A stretch of DNA of 23,790 nt from JAXJSP01 sp036310005 (GTDB taxonomy: Bacteria > Bacillota > Clostridia > Oscillospirales > Acutalibacteraceae), in the NCBI GenBank assembly GCA_036310005.1, contig JAXJSP010000007.1, positions 1 through 23,790 on the forward strand, written 5' to 3'. The first letter of the stretch is position 1. Each line of letters begins with the position of its first letter. Both the position numbers and the translations under genes were made by a program. Below, piece after piece: positions 7,241 through 14,755 of this stretch. The notes beneath the pieces are model-generated. The model worked only from the letters and a program-made list of their open reading frames with translations, was not told the DNA's origin and made no database searches.

Positions 7241-7334
7241 AAAAATATTGTTCCCCGTTTAATTAATATTATTAAATAAATTTTTGGAAATTATTTACTT
7301 AAATTAAAAAATTTGTTTATTACATAATTTTATG

Positions 7335-7364
7335 TTGACAAATAGGGTATTATAATGTGATAAT
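7335..7364 (+). promoter_or_regulatory. Promoter of rsmD-coaD operon
   Basis: TTGACA (7335-7340) is followed after 18 bases by GATAAT (7359-7364), 5 of 6 matches to TATAAT. The predicted start near 7371 is about 16 bases upstream of the rsmD ATG, which is short but leaves room for the AGAGGTG ribosome binding site. A perfect TATAAT at 7351-7356 also exists but is only 10 bases from the TTGACA. Confidence 0.5.
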
Positions 7365-7386
7365 ATATCTGTTAAGAGGTGCTATT

Positions 7387-7929
7387 ATGAGAGTTATTAC
7401 AGGAATAGCAAGAGGCAGAAAACTTAAAGTGCTTGAAGGGGATAGCGTAAGACCTACAACAGATAAAGTCAAAGAGTCTGTTTTCAGCGCTATTCAATTC
7501 GATATAGAGGGCAGACGGGTTCTCGATTTGTTTGCAGGTTCCGGACAACTCGGTATCGAAGCAATCAGCAGAGGCGCCGAAAAAGTTACCTTTATAGATA
7601 ATTTTGATGACTCATTGAATGTCGTCAGAGAAAATATTGCAAATCTTGATTTTTCCGAATTTGCCAATATAATGAAAAGTGATTATGCTTCGTATTTGCT
7701 TATGACTCTCGACAGATTTGATATTGCCTTTTTGGACCCGCCTTATAATAAAGGTATTTTGCAAAATGCACTTGAAATCATACCGAGAGTTATGAATGAG
7801 TACGGTATTGTTGTTTGTGAACACCCTGTTAAGGAAGTTTTGCCCGAACAGGTGGATAGATTTAAAATTCACAAGACATATAAATACGGAAAAATTGCTG
7901 TTACTATATACAGAAACGAAGTGATTTAG
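7387..7929 (+). CDS. rsmD: 16S rRNA (guanine966-N2)-methyltransferase RsmD
   Basis: Transfers a methyl group from S-adenosylmethionine to the N2 of G966 of 16S rRNA in the small ribosomal subunit. The 180-residue protein begins MRVITGIARGRKL, as RsmD proteins do, followed by RPTTDKVKESVF (22-33), the SAM-binding DLFAGSGQLGIEAISRGA (47-64) and the catalytic DPPY (117-120). Length is normal. The ATG at 7387 is preceded by AGAGGTG at a suitable distance; a longer in-frame reading from GTG 7357 would run through the promoter and is rejected. Its stop overlaps the coaD start by one base. The pairing rsmD-coaD is very common in Firmicutes and suggests coupled translation. Confidence 0.95.
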   Translation: MRVITGIARGRKLKVLEGDSVRPTTDKVKESVFSAIQFDIEGRRVLDLFAGSGQLGIEAISRGAEKVTFIDNFDDSLNVVRENIANLDFSEFANIMKSDYASYLLMTLDRFDIAFLDPPYNKGILQNALEIIPRVMNEYGIVVCEHPVKEVLPEQVDRFKIHKTYKYGKIAVTIYRNEVI

Positions 7930-8435
7930 TGAAATCTTTAACAGCAGTGTGTCCGGGAAGTTTTGATCCTATTACACACGGTCACCTTGATATAATTAAG
8001 AGAGCGTCTAATTTATTTGAAAAAGTAATTGTAGTTGTAATGACTAATGATGAAAAAACAACTTCGCTGTTTTCAATTGATGAAAGAAAAGACCTGATTG
8101 AAAAAGCAGTAAAAAGCGAAAACCTGAATAATGTGCAAGTTGATACATCACAGTTGTTGTTGGCAGATTACTGTAAGCAAAAAAACGCAAAGGTTATAGT
8201 AAAAGGTTTAAGAGCGGTCAGCGACTTTGAATATGAATTTCAAATGGCATTGACAAATAAAAAATTAAATCCGGATGCAGATACCGTCTTTTTGACAACT
8301 GATTCGGCAAATATGTATTTAAGTTCAAGTTTGGTTAAAAATGTCGGCTCAAGGAACGGCGATATAAGTCCTTTTGTTCCTGAATGTATTCACGATATAA
8401 TTAAAAATAAATTTAAAAAAGAGAAAGGAATTTGA
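7929..8435 (+). CDS. coaD: Phosphopantetheine adenylyltransferase
   Basis: Catalyses the penultimate step of coenzyme A synthesis, joining 4'-phosphopantetheine and ATP to dephospho-CoA and pyrophosphate. The 168-residue protein shows CPGSFDPITHGHLDII at the N-terminus with the nucleotidyltransferase T/HxGH signature (H17-G18-H19), the substrate-binding KGLRAVSDFEYEFQMA segment and SSSLVKN near the C-terminus. Length is typical (about 160 residues). The start codon is GTG at 7929, overlapping the rsmD stop codon by one base. No strong ribosome binding site is seen, so it likely depends on translational coupling. It is followed after 2 bases by a coiled-coil protein gene. Confidence 0.96.
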   Translation: MKSLTAVCPGSFDPITHGHLDIIKRASNLFEKVIVVVMTNDEKTTSLFSIDERKDLIEKAVKSENLNNVQVDTSQLLLADYCKQKNAKVIVKGLRAVSDFEYEFQMALTNKKLNPDADTVFLTTDSANMYLSSSLVKNVGSRNGDISPFVPECIHDIIKNKFKKEKGI

Positions 8436-8437
8436 AT

Positions 8438-8893
8438 ATGAACTTAGAAGATTTACTTGATATGATTGATGAATTGTTGGATAGGGGAATGAAACTTCCC
8501 GGCGGCAGAGCAGTAGTTGACGGAGAAAAACTTCGTTCAATTCTTGACGATATTCATTTGAATATGCCTCAGGAAATTAAACAGGCAAGAGGTATTGTTG
8601 CCGACAGAACAGAAATTATTTCTAATGCTAAAAAAGAAGCAGAAAGCACCATCCGTACAGCAGAAGAAAGAGCAAAGGCTTTAGTAGCACAAGAAGAAAT
8701 TTCCAAACTCGCTCAACAAAGAGCAAACGAAATTGTCTCTCAGGCACAGGCAAAGAGCAAAGAAATGAGAAAAGCCGCTCAAGACTTTGTCGATGACATC
8801 CTTAAAAGAGCAGACGAGGGCCTTACCGATAACCTCGCAGAAATCAGAAAAACCCGCGCCGCATTAAAACCGCAGGCAAATAATCAACAGTAA
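8438..8893 (+). CDS. Coiled-coil protein of unknown function, coaD-linked
   Basis: I do not recognise a defined function. The 151-residue product is highly charged, with no signal peptide or membrane segment. The N-terminal 45 residues (MNLEDLLDMIDELLDRGMK, then LPGGRAVVDGEKLRSILDDI) look like a small folded domain. A long Ala/Glu/Lys/Gln-rich helix follows (about residues 46-140), with heptad-like spacing resembling the stalk of ATP synthase subunit b. Automated pipelines sometimes call such proteins ATPase on that resemblance, which I would not accept as function. The ATG at 8438 is chosen because AAAGGA lies 8 bases before it; a TTG at 8432 is too close. It ends the rsmD-coaD operon and lies directly before the division cluster. 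A role in envelope or division scaffolding is possible by context and helical shape only. Confidence 0.8.
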   Translation: MNLEDLLDMIDELLDRGMKLPGGRAVVDGEKLRSILDDIHLNMPQEIKQARGIVADRTEIISNAKKEAESTIRTAEERAKALVAQEEISKLAQQRANEIVSQAQAKSKEMRKAAQDFVDDILKRADEGLTDNLAEIRKTRAALKPQANNQQ

Positions 8894-8910
8894 TTTGTAA
8901 TTTATCCTTA

Positions 8911-8942
8911 TAAAAGCCTACTTATGTAGGCTTTTATTTTTT
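8911..8942 (+). terminator. Intrinsic terminator of rsmD-coaD operon
   Basis: An 11-bp stem (TAAAAGCCTAC with its complement) and a TTAT loop are followed by a run of T to 8942. It lies 17 bases after the stop codon of the coiled-coil gene and cleanly separates this operon from the mraZ promoter downstream. Confidence 0.9.
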
Positions 8943-9073
8943 TATTAATTTAATGTTGTTATGTCAACTAAAAAGAACAATTGTTTGTTTTTGATAGCGA
9001 AAATTGGCGAAATTTAGGGATTTTTAGTAACAAAACTGTAATAAATATTTTTATAAAAAATTTATGTAAACAC

Positions 9074-9102
9074 TTGCAATATGAATAATGGTGGTGTATA
9101 AT
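9074..9102 (+). promoter_or_regulatory. Main promoter of the division/cell-wall cluster (Pmra)
   Basis: TTGCAA (9074-9079, 4 of 6 matches) is followed after exactly 17 bases by a perfect TATAAT (9097-9102). Transcription would start near 9109, just before the AAGTGG repeats and about 66 bases before the mraZ start codon. It is the only good promoter between the terminator at 8911-8942 and mraZ, so it probably drives much of the cluster. Confidence 0.65.
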
Positions 9103-9110
9103 AACAACAC

Positions 9111-9146
9111 AAGTGGTGAATTGTGCATAAAAGTGGCGCAAAGTGG
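9111..9146 (+). promoter_or_regulatory. MraZ operator: AAGTGG direct repeats on a 10-bp register
   Basis: AAGTGG occurs at 9111-9116, 9131-9136 and 9141-9146. The slot at 9121-9126 holds a degenerate copy (TTGTGC), so four slots fall on a 10-bp, one-helical-turn register. MraZ is known in other bacteria to bind GTGG/TGGG-type direct repeats with this period upstream of its own gene. The repeats lie just downstream of the predicted transcription start, where a bound multimer would block transcription. Confidence 0.7.
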
Positions 9147-9174
9147 AAGAAAAAATGCAAAGGAGGGTTGACAG

Positions 9175-9600
9175 ATGTTTCTTAGTTCTTTTGAGCATAC
9201 GGTAGATAAAAAAGGGCGAATTGCAATTCCGGCAAAGTGGAGATCGGAATTAGGCGAGAAATATTATTTGTCAATTCCCATTGACGGTCAGCCTTGCCTT
9301 ACTTTATACACACAAGAGTCCTGGGATGCGTTAATGGCTAAAATAGAAACCCTCCCGATGATAGATAAACTCAAAATGAAAAGATATATAGGCTTTATGG
9401 CTTGCGATGTTACTTGTGATGCACAGGGCAGAATACTCATTCCTCAAAATATGAGAAATTACGCTTCCATACAAGAAACCGCTTTTGTAAACGGTGCATC
9501 CGATACTATTGAAATCTGGAACAAAGAGAATTGGGAAGCACAAATGCAATCAATTACCCCGGAAGGATTTTTCAATATTATTAAGGATTTGGAAATATAA
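9175..9600 (+). CDS. mraZ: Transcriptional regulator MraZ
   Basis: DNA-binding regulator at the head of the division/cell-wall cluster; it forms ring-shaped multimers and binds direct repeats in its own promoter region. The 141-residue protein has two AbrB/SpoVT-like swapped-hairpin repeats: FEHTVDKKGRIAIPAKWR (6-23) and the second copy with CDVTCDAQGRILIPQNMR (77-94). Length is typical of the family. The ATG at 9175 follows AAGGAGG by 7-8 bases. The stop codon is immediately followed by the rsmH ATG with no gap. The AAGTGG repeats at 9111-9146 are its probable binding site, so autoregulation is expected. Confidence 0.96.
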   Translation: MFLSSFEHTVDKKGRIAIPAKWRSELGEKYYLSIPIDGQPCLTLYTQESWDALMAKIETLPMIDKLKMKRYIGFMACDVTCDAQGRILIPQNMRNYASIQETAFVNGASDTIEIWNKENWEAQMQSITPEGFFNIIKDLEI

Positions 9601-10527
9601 ATGGAATTTAACCATAAAACAGTTTTGCTGAAAGAGGCTGTTGATTTGCTCGATGTAAAGCCTGACGGAATTTATATTGACGGAACTGCCGGAGGCGGCG
9701 GACATTCGAGAGAAATATTAAGCAGATTAAATTCAAACGGTAAACTTATATCAATAGATAAAGATCCCGACGCACTTAAAGCGTGTAAAGAAAGACTCAG
9801 AGAATTTGATAATTCAATAATATGTGAGTCGGACTTTTCCGATTTTGATTTGGTTTTAGAAAAACTCAATATAAAAAAAGTTGACGGAATATTATTGGAC
9901 CTCGGAGTATCAAGTCATCAGATTGATACAGGGGAAAGAGGCTTTTCTTTTCATCAAAACGCAAAACTTGATATGAGGATGACTAAAAAAGGTACAAGTG
10001 CCTACGATGTAGTTAATAATTACAGCGTCAGCGACTTAACAAGAATATTAAAAGACTACGGTGAAGAAAATTTCGCGTATCAGATTGCAAAAGAAATTGA
10101 AAAACAAAGACAGATAAAACCTGTCGAAACAACTTTTGAATTGTCTGAAATTGTCTCAAAAGTTTATCCTGCAAAGGCAAAAAGAAACGCTCATCCCGCA
10201 AGAAAAACTTTTCAGGCAATAAGAATAGAAGTAAATAGAGAACTTGATAATTTGTACGAGTTTTTGGATAAATCTTTGGAATATTTGAATGCCGGCGGAA
10301 GATTATCAATAATTACTTTTCATTCACTTGAAGACAGAATAGTTAAAAATAAATTTAAGGAGTTTTGTACAGGCTGTACCTGTCCTCCCGATTTTCCGGT
10401 TTGCGTGTGCGGTAAAACACCGAAAGCAAAGCCGGCAAACAAAAAACCGATAATCCCTGACGATTCGCAGATAGAAGACAATTACAGAGTAAGAAGTGCA
10501 AAACTCAGAGGATTAATAAAAATATAA
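9601..10527 (+). CDS. rsmH: 16S rRNA (cytosine1402-N4)-methyltransferase RsmH
   Basis: Methylates the N4 of C1402 in the decoding centre of 16S rRNA using S-adenosylmethionine. The 308-residue protein shows HKTVLLKEAVDLL at the N-terminus, the SAM-binding DGTAGGGGHS (27-36), LDLGVSSHQID (99-109), GERGFSF and LDMRM (123-127), then HPARKTFQAIRIEVN and ITFHSLEDRIVK toward the end. A cysteine-rich C-terminal stretch (CTGCTCPPDFPVCVCG) is usual in Firmicute RsmH. The ATG directly follows the mraZ stop codon, so translation is probably coupled. Second gene of the cluster, as in most bacteria. Confidence 0.97.
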   Translation: MEFNHKTVLLKEAVDLLDVKPDGIYIDGTAGGGGHSREILSRLNSNGKLISIDKDPDALKACKERLREFDNSIICESDFSDFDLVLEKLNIKKVDGILLDLGVSSHQIDTGERGFSFHQNAKLDMRMTKKGTSAYDVVNNYSVSDLTRILKDYGEENFAYQIAKEIEKQRQIKPVETTFELSEIVSKVYPAKAKRNAHPARKTFQAIRIEVNRELDNLYEFLDKSLEYLNAGGRLSIITFHSLEDRIVKNKFKEFCTGCTCPPDFPVCVCGKTPKAKPANKKPIIPDDSQIEDNYRVRSAKLRGLIKI

Positions 10528-10539
10528 GGAGTAATAATT

Positions 10540-10989
10540 ATGAGCACTAAATATTATGTTGATAGTTTTGCCTACGATTATGAAATGTTTTTGCCAAAGA
10601 AAAACAAAACAAATAACGTAATTGAAATTGACAGAAAAAAAGCAGCCGCTAAAAGTCGAACCAAAGAAAAAGCAAAATCTGAAACAAAAAGTATCAGTGC
10701 ATCAAAAATTGTTACTGTTTTGCTTGCAACAGCAGCACTTATTCTTATCGTTACGAGTATTTTTATAAGAGTACAGATTACGGAAGTAACAGCACAAATT
10801 AACGGACTCGAAACTCAAATTGAGCGTGCTGAGGCAAAATCGGTCGACCTTGAAATGCAAATTGAAAATGCAGTTTGTATTGATAAATTGGAAACCGAAG
10901 CCCAAAAACTCGGCATGCAAAAAGCAGAAAATTATCAAATGAATTATATCGAAGTAAATGATAAAGACAGTATTGATGACGCAAAGTAA
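10540..10989 (+). CDS. ftsL: Cell division protein FtsL-like
   Basis: Small bitopic membrane protein expected to join FtsQ/DivIB and a DivIC-type partner in the divisome and to regulate septal wall synthesis. The 149-residue product has a long basic cytoplasmic N-terminus (1-54), a single membrane segment (about 55-77) and an extracellular coiled coil (about 80-112). It then has IDKLETEAQKLGMQ, matching the conserved L-E-x-x-A-x-x-LGM pattern of FtsL/DivIC proteins. FtsL sequences are poorly conserved, so the name rests on topology plus position between rsmH and a division PBP. The ATG at 10540 follows AAGGAG. The cytoplasmic tail, about 54 residues, is long and may contact cytoplasmic division proteins. 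A DivIC assignment is less likely because of the context. Confidence 0.85.
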   Translation: MSTKYYVDSFAYDYEMFLPKKNKTNNVIEIDRKKAAAKSRTKEKAKSETKSISASKIVTVLLATAALILIVTSIFIRVQITEVTAQINGLETQIERAEAKSVDLEMQIENAVCIDKLETEAQKLGMQKAENYQMNYIEVNDKDSIDDAK

Positions 10990-11030
10990 TAAAAATCTGC
11001 ATACAACTATATAATTTATATGATAAATAT

Positions 11031-11062
11031 GAGAGTTAAGACAAGAGTTTTGACTCTCTTTT
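11031..11062 (+). terminator. Hairpin with T-run between ftsL and the PBP gene (possible attenuator)
   Basis: GAGAGT (11031-11036) pairs with ACTCTC (11053-11058). The stem extends inward by six more pairs including two G-U pairs and closes a 6-base loop at 11042-11047. TTTTGTCAGTTTT follows. It resembles a moderate intrinsic terminator and lies 12 bases before the AAAGGAG of the next gene, with no recognisable promoter between. Partial termination (attenuation) or an RNA processing site are both possible. Confidence 0.5.
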
Positions 11063-11088
11063 GTCAGTTTTAGAAAGGAGTTGTTTTG

Positions 11089-13311
11089 GTGGCTGTTAAA
11101 AAGAACAAAGCAAGCACAAAAAAATCTCTCGTTGTCAGAATGATGATAATTGTAAGTGTAATAACATTCGTGTTTTTTGGCGTGACTTCAATGCACATGT
11201 TCCAGATAATGATATTAGACGGAGATTTTTATAAAGAAAAAGCAGCCGCGCAACAACTTCAGGATACCGTGCTTGATGCTAAACGCGGAGATATTTATGA
11301 TAAAAACATGGAAGTTATTGCGACAAGCGCAACAGCATATAACGTCTATGTAACTCCAAGTGATATAAAAACCGATGAAGAAAGACAAATAATAGCAAGC
11401 GGCCTTTCAGAAATTTTAGGTTTGGAATATGAGAATGTTTTGGAAAAAATAAAAACAAATCAGTATTATGTAAAAATACAGTCCAAAATAGAAGAACAGG
11501 TAGCAACAAAAGTAAGAAAATTTATAAGCGAAAACGAACTCGGAAGTATCGTGGGACTTGATGAAACCTCAAAAAGATATTACCCGAATGATAATATGGC
11601 ATCTAATGTTATAGGCTTTGTCGGAACGGATAATCAAGGTTTAGCAGGTATTGAATCGTATTATAACGATATACTCTCAGGAGTTCCTGGCAGGGTAGTG
11701 GCAACTAAAAACGCACAGGGTGCAGACACACCTTTGTCTTATGAAAAAGTTGTTGATGCTCAATCAGGAAATTCACTCGTTTTATCAATAGATAAGTATG
11801 TTCAAAATGTTACGGAAAAATATTTATCACAGGCAATTGAGGAAAATAAGGTTGTAAATAAAGGCTGCGCAATAGTAATGGACCCGAATACAGGCGAAAT
11901 TCTTGCTATGTCAACGATGCCTGATTATAACTTGAACGATCCGTTTACAATTGCCGACGAAAGCGTCAAAAAAGAAATTGAAAAACTGGAAAGCGAAGAA
12001 AAAAGCACTGCAATTTCTAATGCCCAACAAGCACAATGGAGAAATAAAGCAATATCCGATACTTATGAACCGGGCTCGGTTTTTAAAATAGTAACAGGCT
12101 CTGCGGCTCTTGAAGAAGGAACGGTTGCTTTAAACAGCAGTTTCAGTTGCCCGGGATATATAGTTGTCGCAGACAGAAAATACAGTTGTTCACACACAGA
12201 CGGACACGGAACACAAAATCTTACGCAGGCTTTTGCAAATTCCTGCAACCCGGCATTTATTAAAATAGGTCAAGATTTGGGCGTTGAAAAATTTTACAGT
12301 TATTTTGAGTCGTTCGGTCTGACTCAAAAAACAGGAATAGATTTGCCTGGAGAAACTTCTCCCGTTGCCGGAGTAACCTACCATGCAGGCGATACTATGT
12401 CAATTGTTGACTTGGCATCGGAGTCGTTCGGACAGGGATTTAATGTTACACCGATTCAAATGATTACTGCAGTATGTGCCGCAGTCAACGGAGGCTACCT
12501 GGTACAGCCTAAAGTTGTAAATAAAATTATAAATTCGGAAGGAAACATTGTAGAAAGCAAAGACACGGTAGTAAAAAGGCAAATTATTTCCGAAAACACA
12601 TCTAAAACGATTTGCTCCTTGCTTGAAGGCGTAGTTACATACGGTACAGGAAAAAATGCTTATGTAACCGGATACAGCGTCGGCGGAAAAACAGGTACAT
12701 CAGAAAAACTGTCGTCCGGTGAAGGGTGCTATGTTGCTTCGTTTTGCGGATTTTCCTCCGTTGAAAATCCGCAGGTAGTAGTACTTGTAATGTTAGATAC
12801 TCCGACTGGAGGAAACTATTACGGTGGCACAATCGCGGCACCGGTTGTAGGACAGATTCTGTCTGATATACTTCCGTATATCGGTGCGCAGACAGAATAT
12901 TCGGATGAAACCGAAAAGCAAAAAACATCACCTAATACTATAGGTAATAAAGTCGATGATGCTATTAATACAATTACAAATATGGGCTTATCTTATAAGG
13001 TATACGGAGACGGTGAAGAAGTCGAGCGTCAAGTTCCCTCACCGGGACAAAGTATTGATGATGAAGGCGTAGTTGTTTTATATACAGATTCTTCAAAGAG
13101 CAATATGGTTACTGTTCCCGACTTTTCGGGAGAAACAGTATCAAACGCAAATGAAATAGCAGCAAGTTATAATCTGAATATTAAATTTTCCGGAAATTCA
13201 CTTCAGAAAGGGAACTCAGTCGCTTATGCTCAAAGCATTGAACCCGGAGAAAAAGTGGAAGAAGGAACAATTATTACGGTGTATTTTAAAGTTCTTAACG
13301 GAACAGATTAA
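11089..13311 (+). CDS. Septal transpeptidase, class B penicillin-binding protein with PASTA domains (FtsI/SpoVD type)
   Basis: Cross-links peptidoglycan outside the membrane and is the target of beta-lactams. The 740-residue protein has an N-terminal cytoplasmic tail and one membrane segment (about 15-40), and a dimerisation domain with RGDIYDKN. The transpeptidase domain follows with the active-site SxxK (S330, K333 in EPGSVFKIV), SCN (385-387) and KTG (534-536). Two C-terminal PASTA domains (about 611-666 and 672-735) follow. PASTA domains are found in both B. subtilis PbpB (FtsI) and SpoVD; this cluster has only one PBP, so it may serve vegetative division, sporulation or both. GTG at 11089 lies 8 bases after AAAGGAG; TTG at 11086 is an alternative. 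The gene lies between ftsL and murE, separated from ftsL by a hairpin. Confidence 0.93.
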   Translation: MAVKKNKASTKKSLVVRMMIIVSVITFVFFGVTSMHMFQIMILDGDFYKEKAAAQQLQDTVLDAKRGDIYDKNMEVIATSATAYNVYVTPSDIKTDEERQIIASGLSEILGLEYENVLEKIKTNQYYVKIQSKIEEQVATKVRKFISENELGSIVGLDETSKRYYPNDNMASNVIGFVGTDNQGLAGIESYYNDILSGVPGRVVATKNAQGADTPLSYEKVVDAQSGNSLVLSIDKYVQNVTEKYLSQAIEENKVVNKGCAIVMDPNTGEILAMSTMPDYNLNDPFTIADESVKKEIEKLESEEKSTAISNAQQAQWRNKAISDTYEPGSVFKIVTGSAALEEGTVALNSSFSCPGYIVVADRKYSCSHTDGHGTQNLTQAFANSCNPAFIKIGQDLGVEKFYSYFESFGLTQKTGIDLPGETSPVAGVTYHAGDTMSIVDLASESFGQGFNVTPIQMITAVCAAVNGGYLVQPKVVNKIINSEGNIVESKDTVVKRQIISENTSKTICSLLEGVVTYGTGKNAYVTGYSVGGKTGTSEKLSSGEGCYVASFCGFSSVENPQVVVLVMLDTPTGGNYYGGTIAAPVVGQILSDILPYIGAQTEYSDETEKQKTSPNTIGNKVDDAINTITNMGLSYKVYGDGEEVERQVPSPGQSIDDEGVVVLYTDSSKSNMVTVPDFSGETVSNANEIAASYNLNIKFSGNSLQKGNSVAYAQSIEPGEKVEEGTIITVYFKVLNGTD

Positions 13312-13323
13312 AGAGGTCATTTT

Positions 13324-14745
13324 ATGAAATTAAGTCAGTTGATTAAAAACTTACCTTTTGGTACAAAAGATGTAGAAGTAACAAATATTACCAACAATTC
13401 AAGGGATGTAAAACCCGGTACAATGTTTGTTTGTATAAAAGGATTTTCGCAAGACGGACATAAATATGCTTTTGATGCGGCAAATAAGGGCGCATCAGCA
13501 GTCATTGTTGACCACAATGTCGGACTCGACTGTCAGGTCATTGTAAATGATACCCGTCAGGCCTATGCGGAATCTTGCGCCGCTTTTTTCGGTAACCCTG
13601 CCGAGAAACTTAAAATAATAGGCGTTACAGGTACTAACGGAAAAACTACAACTACATTCCTGTTAAAATCTCTGCTTGAACTGTTCGGTAAAAAAGTAGG
13701 TCTGATCGGAACTATTCAGAATATGATTGGCGATAAAGTCGTGGAGTCATCAAATACAACTCCCGATGCATATCAGTTGCATGAATTATTCAGTCAGATG
13801 GTAAAAGAAAATTGTGAATACTGTGTTATGGAAGTATCCTCTCACGCATTAGACCAACAAAGAGTGGCAGGTATTAATTTTGAAGTCGGTGTATTTACAA
13901 ATCTTACACAAGATCACCTTGATTACCACCGGACCATGGAAAACTATTTACAGGCAAAACAAAAGTTATTCAAAATGTCTAAAATGGCTGTTATTAATAC
14001 AGACGATAAGTATTCAGAAAGCATAAAATCTGCATGCACCGGTAAAGTTGTTACTTATGCAGTCGAAGACTTAAAGTCCGATTATCTTGCAAAGGGTATA
14101 AACTTCAGAAGCGACGGTACCGTTTTTGAACTTGTCGGCTCTGATGTACAAATAAGCAGAGTAAAAATCAAAACACCCGGTAAGTTTTCTGTATATAACG
14201 CTTTGTGCGCTGCTGCGACAGCAATTGCATTAGGATTTGATTTTAACAGTATTGCGGAAAATCTTTCAAAAACAACAGGAGTCAAGGGCAGAGCAGAGGT
14301 AGTACCTACCGACAGGGACTTTACTGTAATTATTGACTATGCGCATACTCCCGACGGTTTGGAAAATATTTTAAGCAGTATGAATGAAATCAAAAAAGGA
14401 AGACTTATTTGCGTTTTCGGTTGCGGCGGCGACAGAGATGCAACTAAACGACCTATCATGGGCGCAATATCACAAAGGCTTGCAGATTATTCTATTGTTA
14501 CAAGCGATAATCCGAGAACCGAAAACCCGTCGGATATAATAAAAGATATAGTAAAAGGCTTTACTTCTAAGGCTGCTTATAAAGTCATAGAAAACAGAAA
14601 ACAAGCAATTAAATTTGCTATTGATAATGCGCAAACAGATGATATAATAGTTTTAGCGGGTAAAGGACATGAAACCTATCAGATTTTAGGAAAAGAAAAA
14701 GTGCATTTTGATGAAAGGGAAATCGTTGCCGATGCACTAAAATAG
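13324..14745 (+). CDS. murE: UDP-MurNAc-L-Ala-D-Glu:meso-diaminopimelate ligase MurE
   Basis: ATP-dependent cytoplasmic ligase adding the third residue of the peptidoglycan stem peptide. The 473-residue protein shows NNSRDVKPG (substrate site, 24-32), the ATP loop VTGTNGKTTT (101-110), TTPD (145-148), the SSHAL segment (172-176), an AKQKLF stretch whose K212 matches the carbamylated lysine of the family, and DNPR (395-398), which selects meso-diaminopimelate over lysine. KGHETYQ (447-453) closes the active site. Length is normal. The ATG at 13324 follows AGAGGT and the gene is 12 bases after the PBP stop. The product therefore predicts a meso-DAP cell wall. murF, which often follows murE, is not present. 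Confidence 0.97.
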   Translation: MKLSQLIKNLPFGTKDVEVTNITNNSRDVKPGTMFVCIKGFSQDGHKYAFDAANKGASAVIVDHNVGLDCQVIVNDTRQAYAESCAAFFGNPAEKLKIIGVTGTNGKTTTTFLLKSLLELFGKKVGLIGTIQNMIGDKVVESSNTTPDAYQLHELFSQMVKENCEYCVMEVSSHALDQQRVAGINFEVGVFTNLTQDHLDYHRTMENYLQAKQKLFKMSKMAVINTDDKYSESIKSACTGKVVTYAVEDLKSDYLAKGINFRSDGTVFELVGSDVQISRVKIKTPGKFSVYNALCAAATAIALGFDFNSIAENLSKTTGVKGRAEVVPTDRDFTVIIDYAHTPDGLENILSSMNEIKKGRLICVFGCGGDRDATKRPIMGAISQRLADYSIVTSDNPRTENPSDIIKDIVKGFTSKAAYKVIENRKQAIKFAIDNAQTDDIIVLAGKGHETYQILGKEKVHFDEREIVADALK

Positions 14746-14755
14746 AGGTGTAACA

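Noticed and set aside
9111..9146. AAGTGG repeats as a CRISPR fragment or minisatellite
   Set aside because: Repeats are 6 bases with 4-base gaps, far below CRISPR size, and the position before mraZ gives a better explanation.
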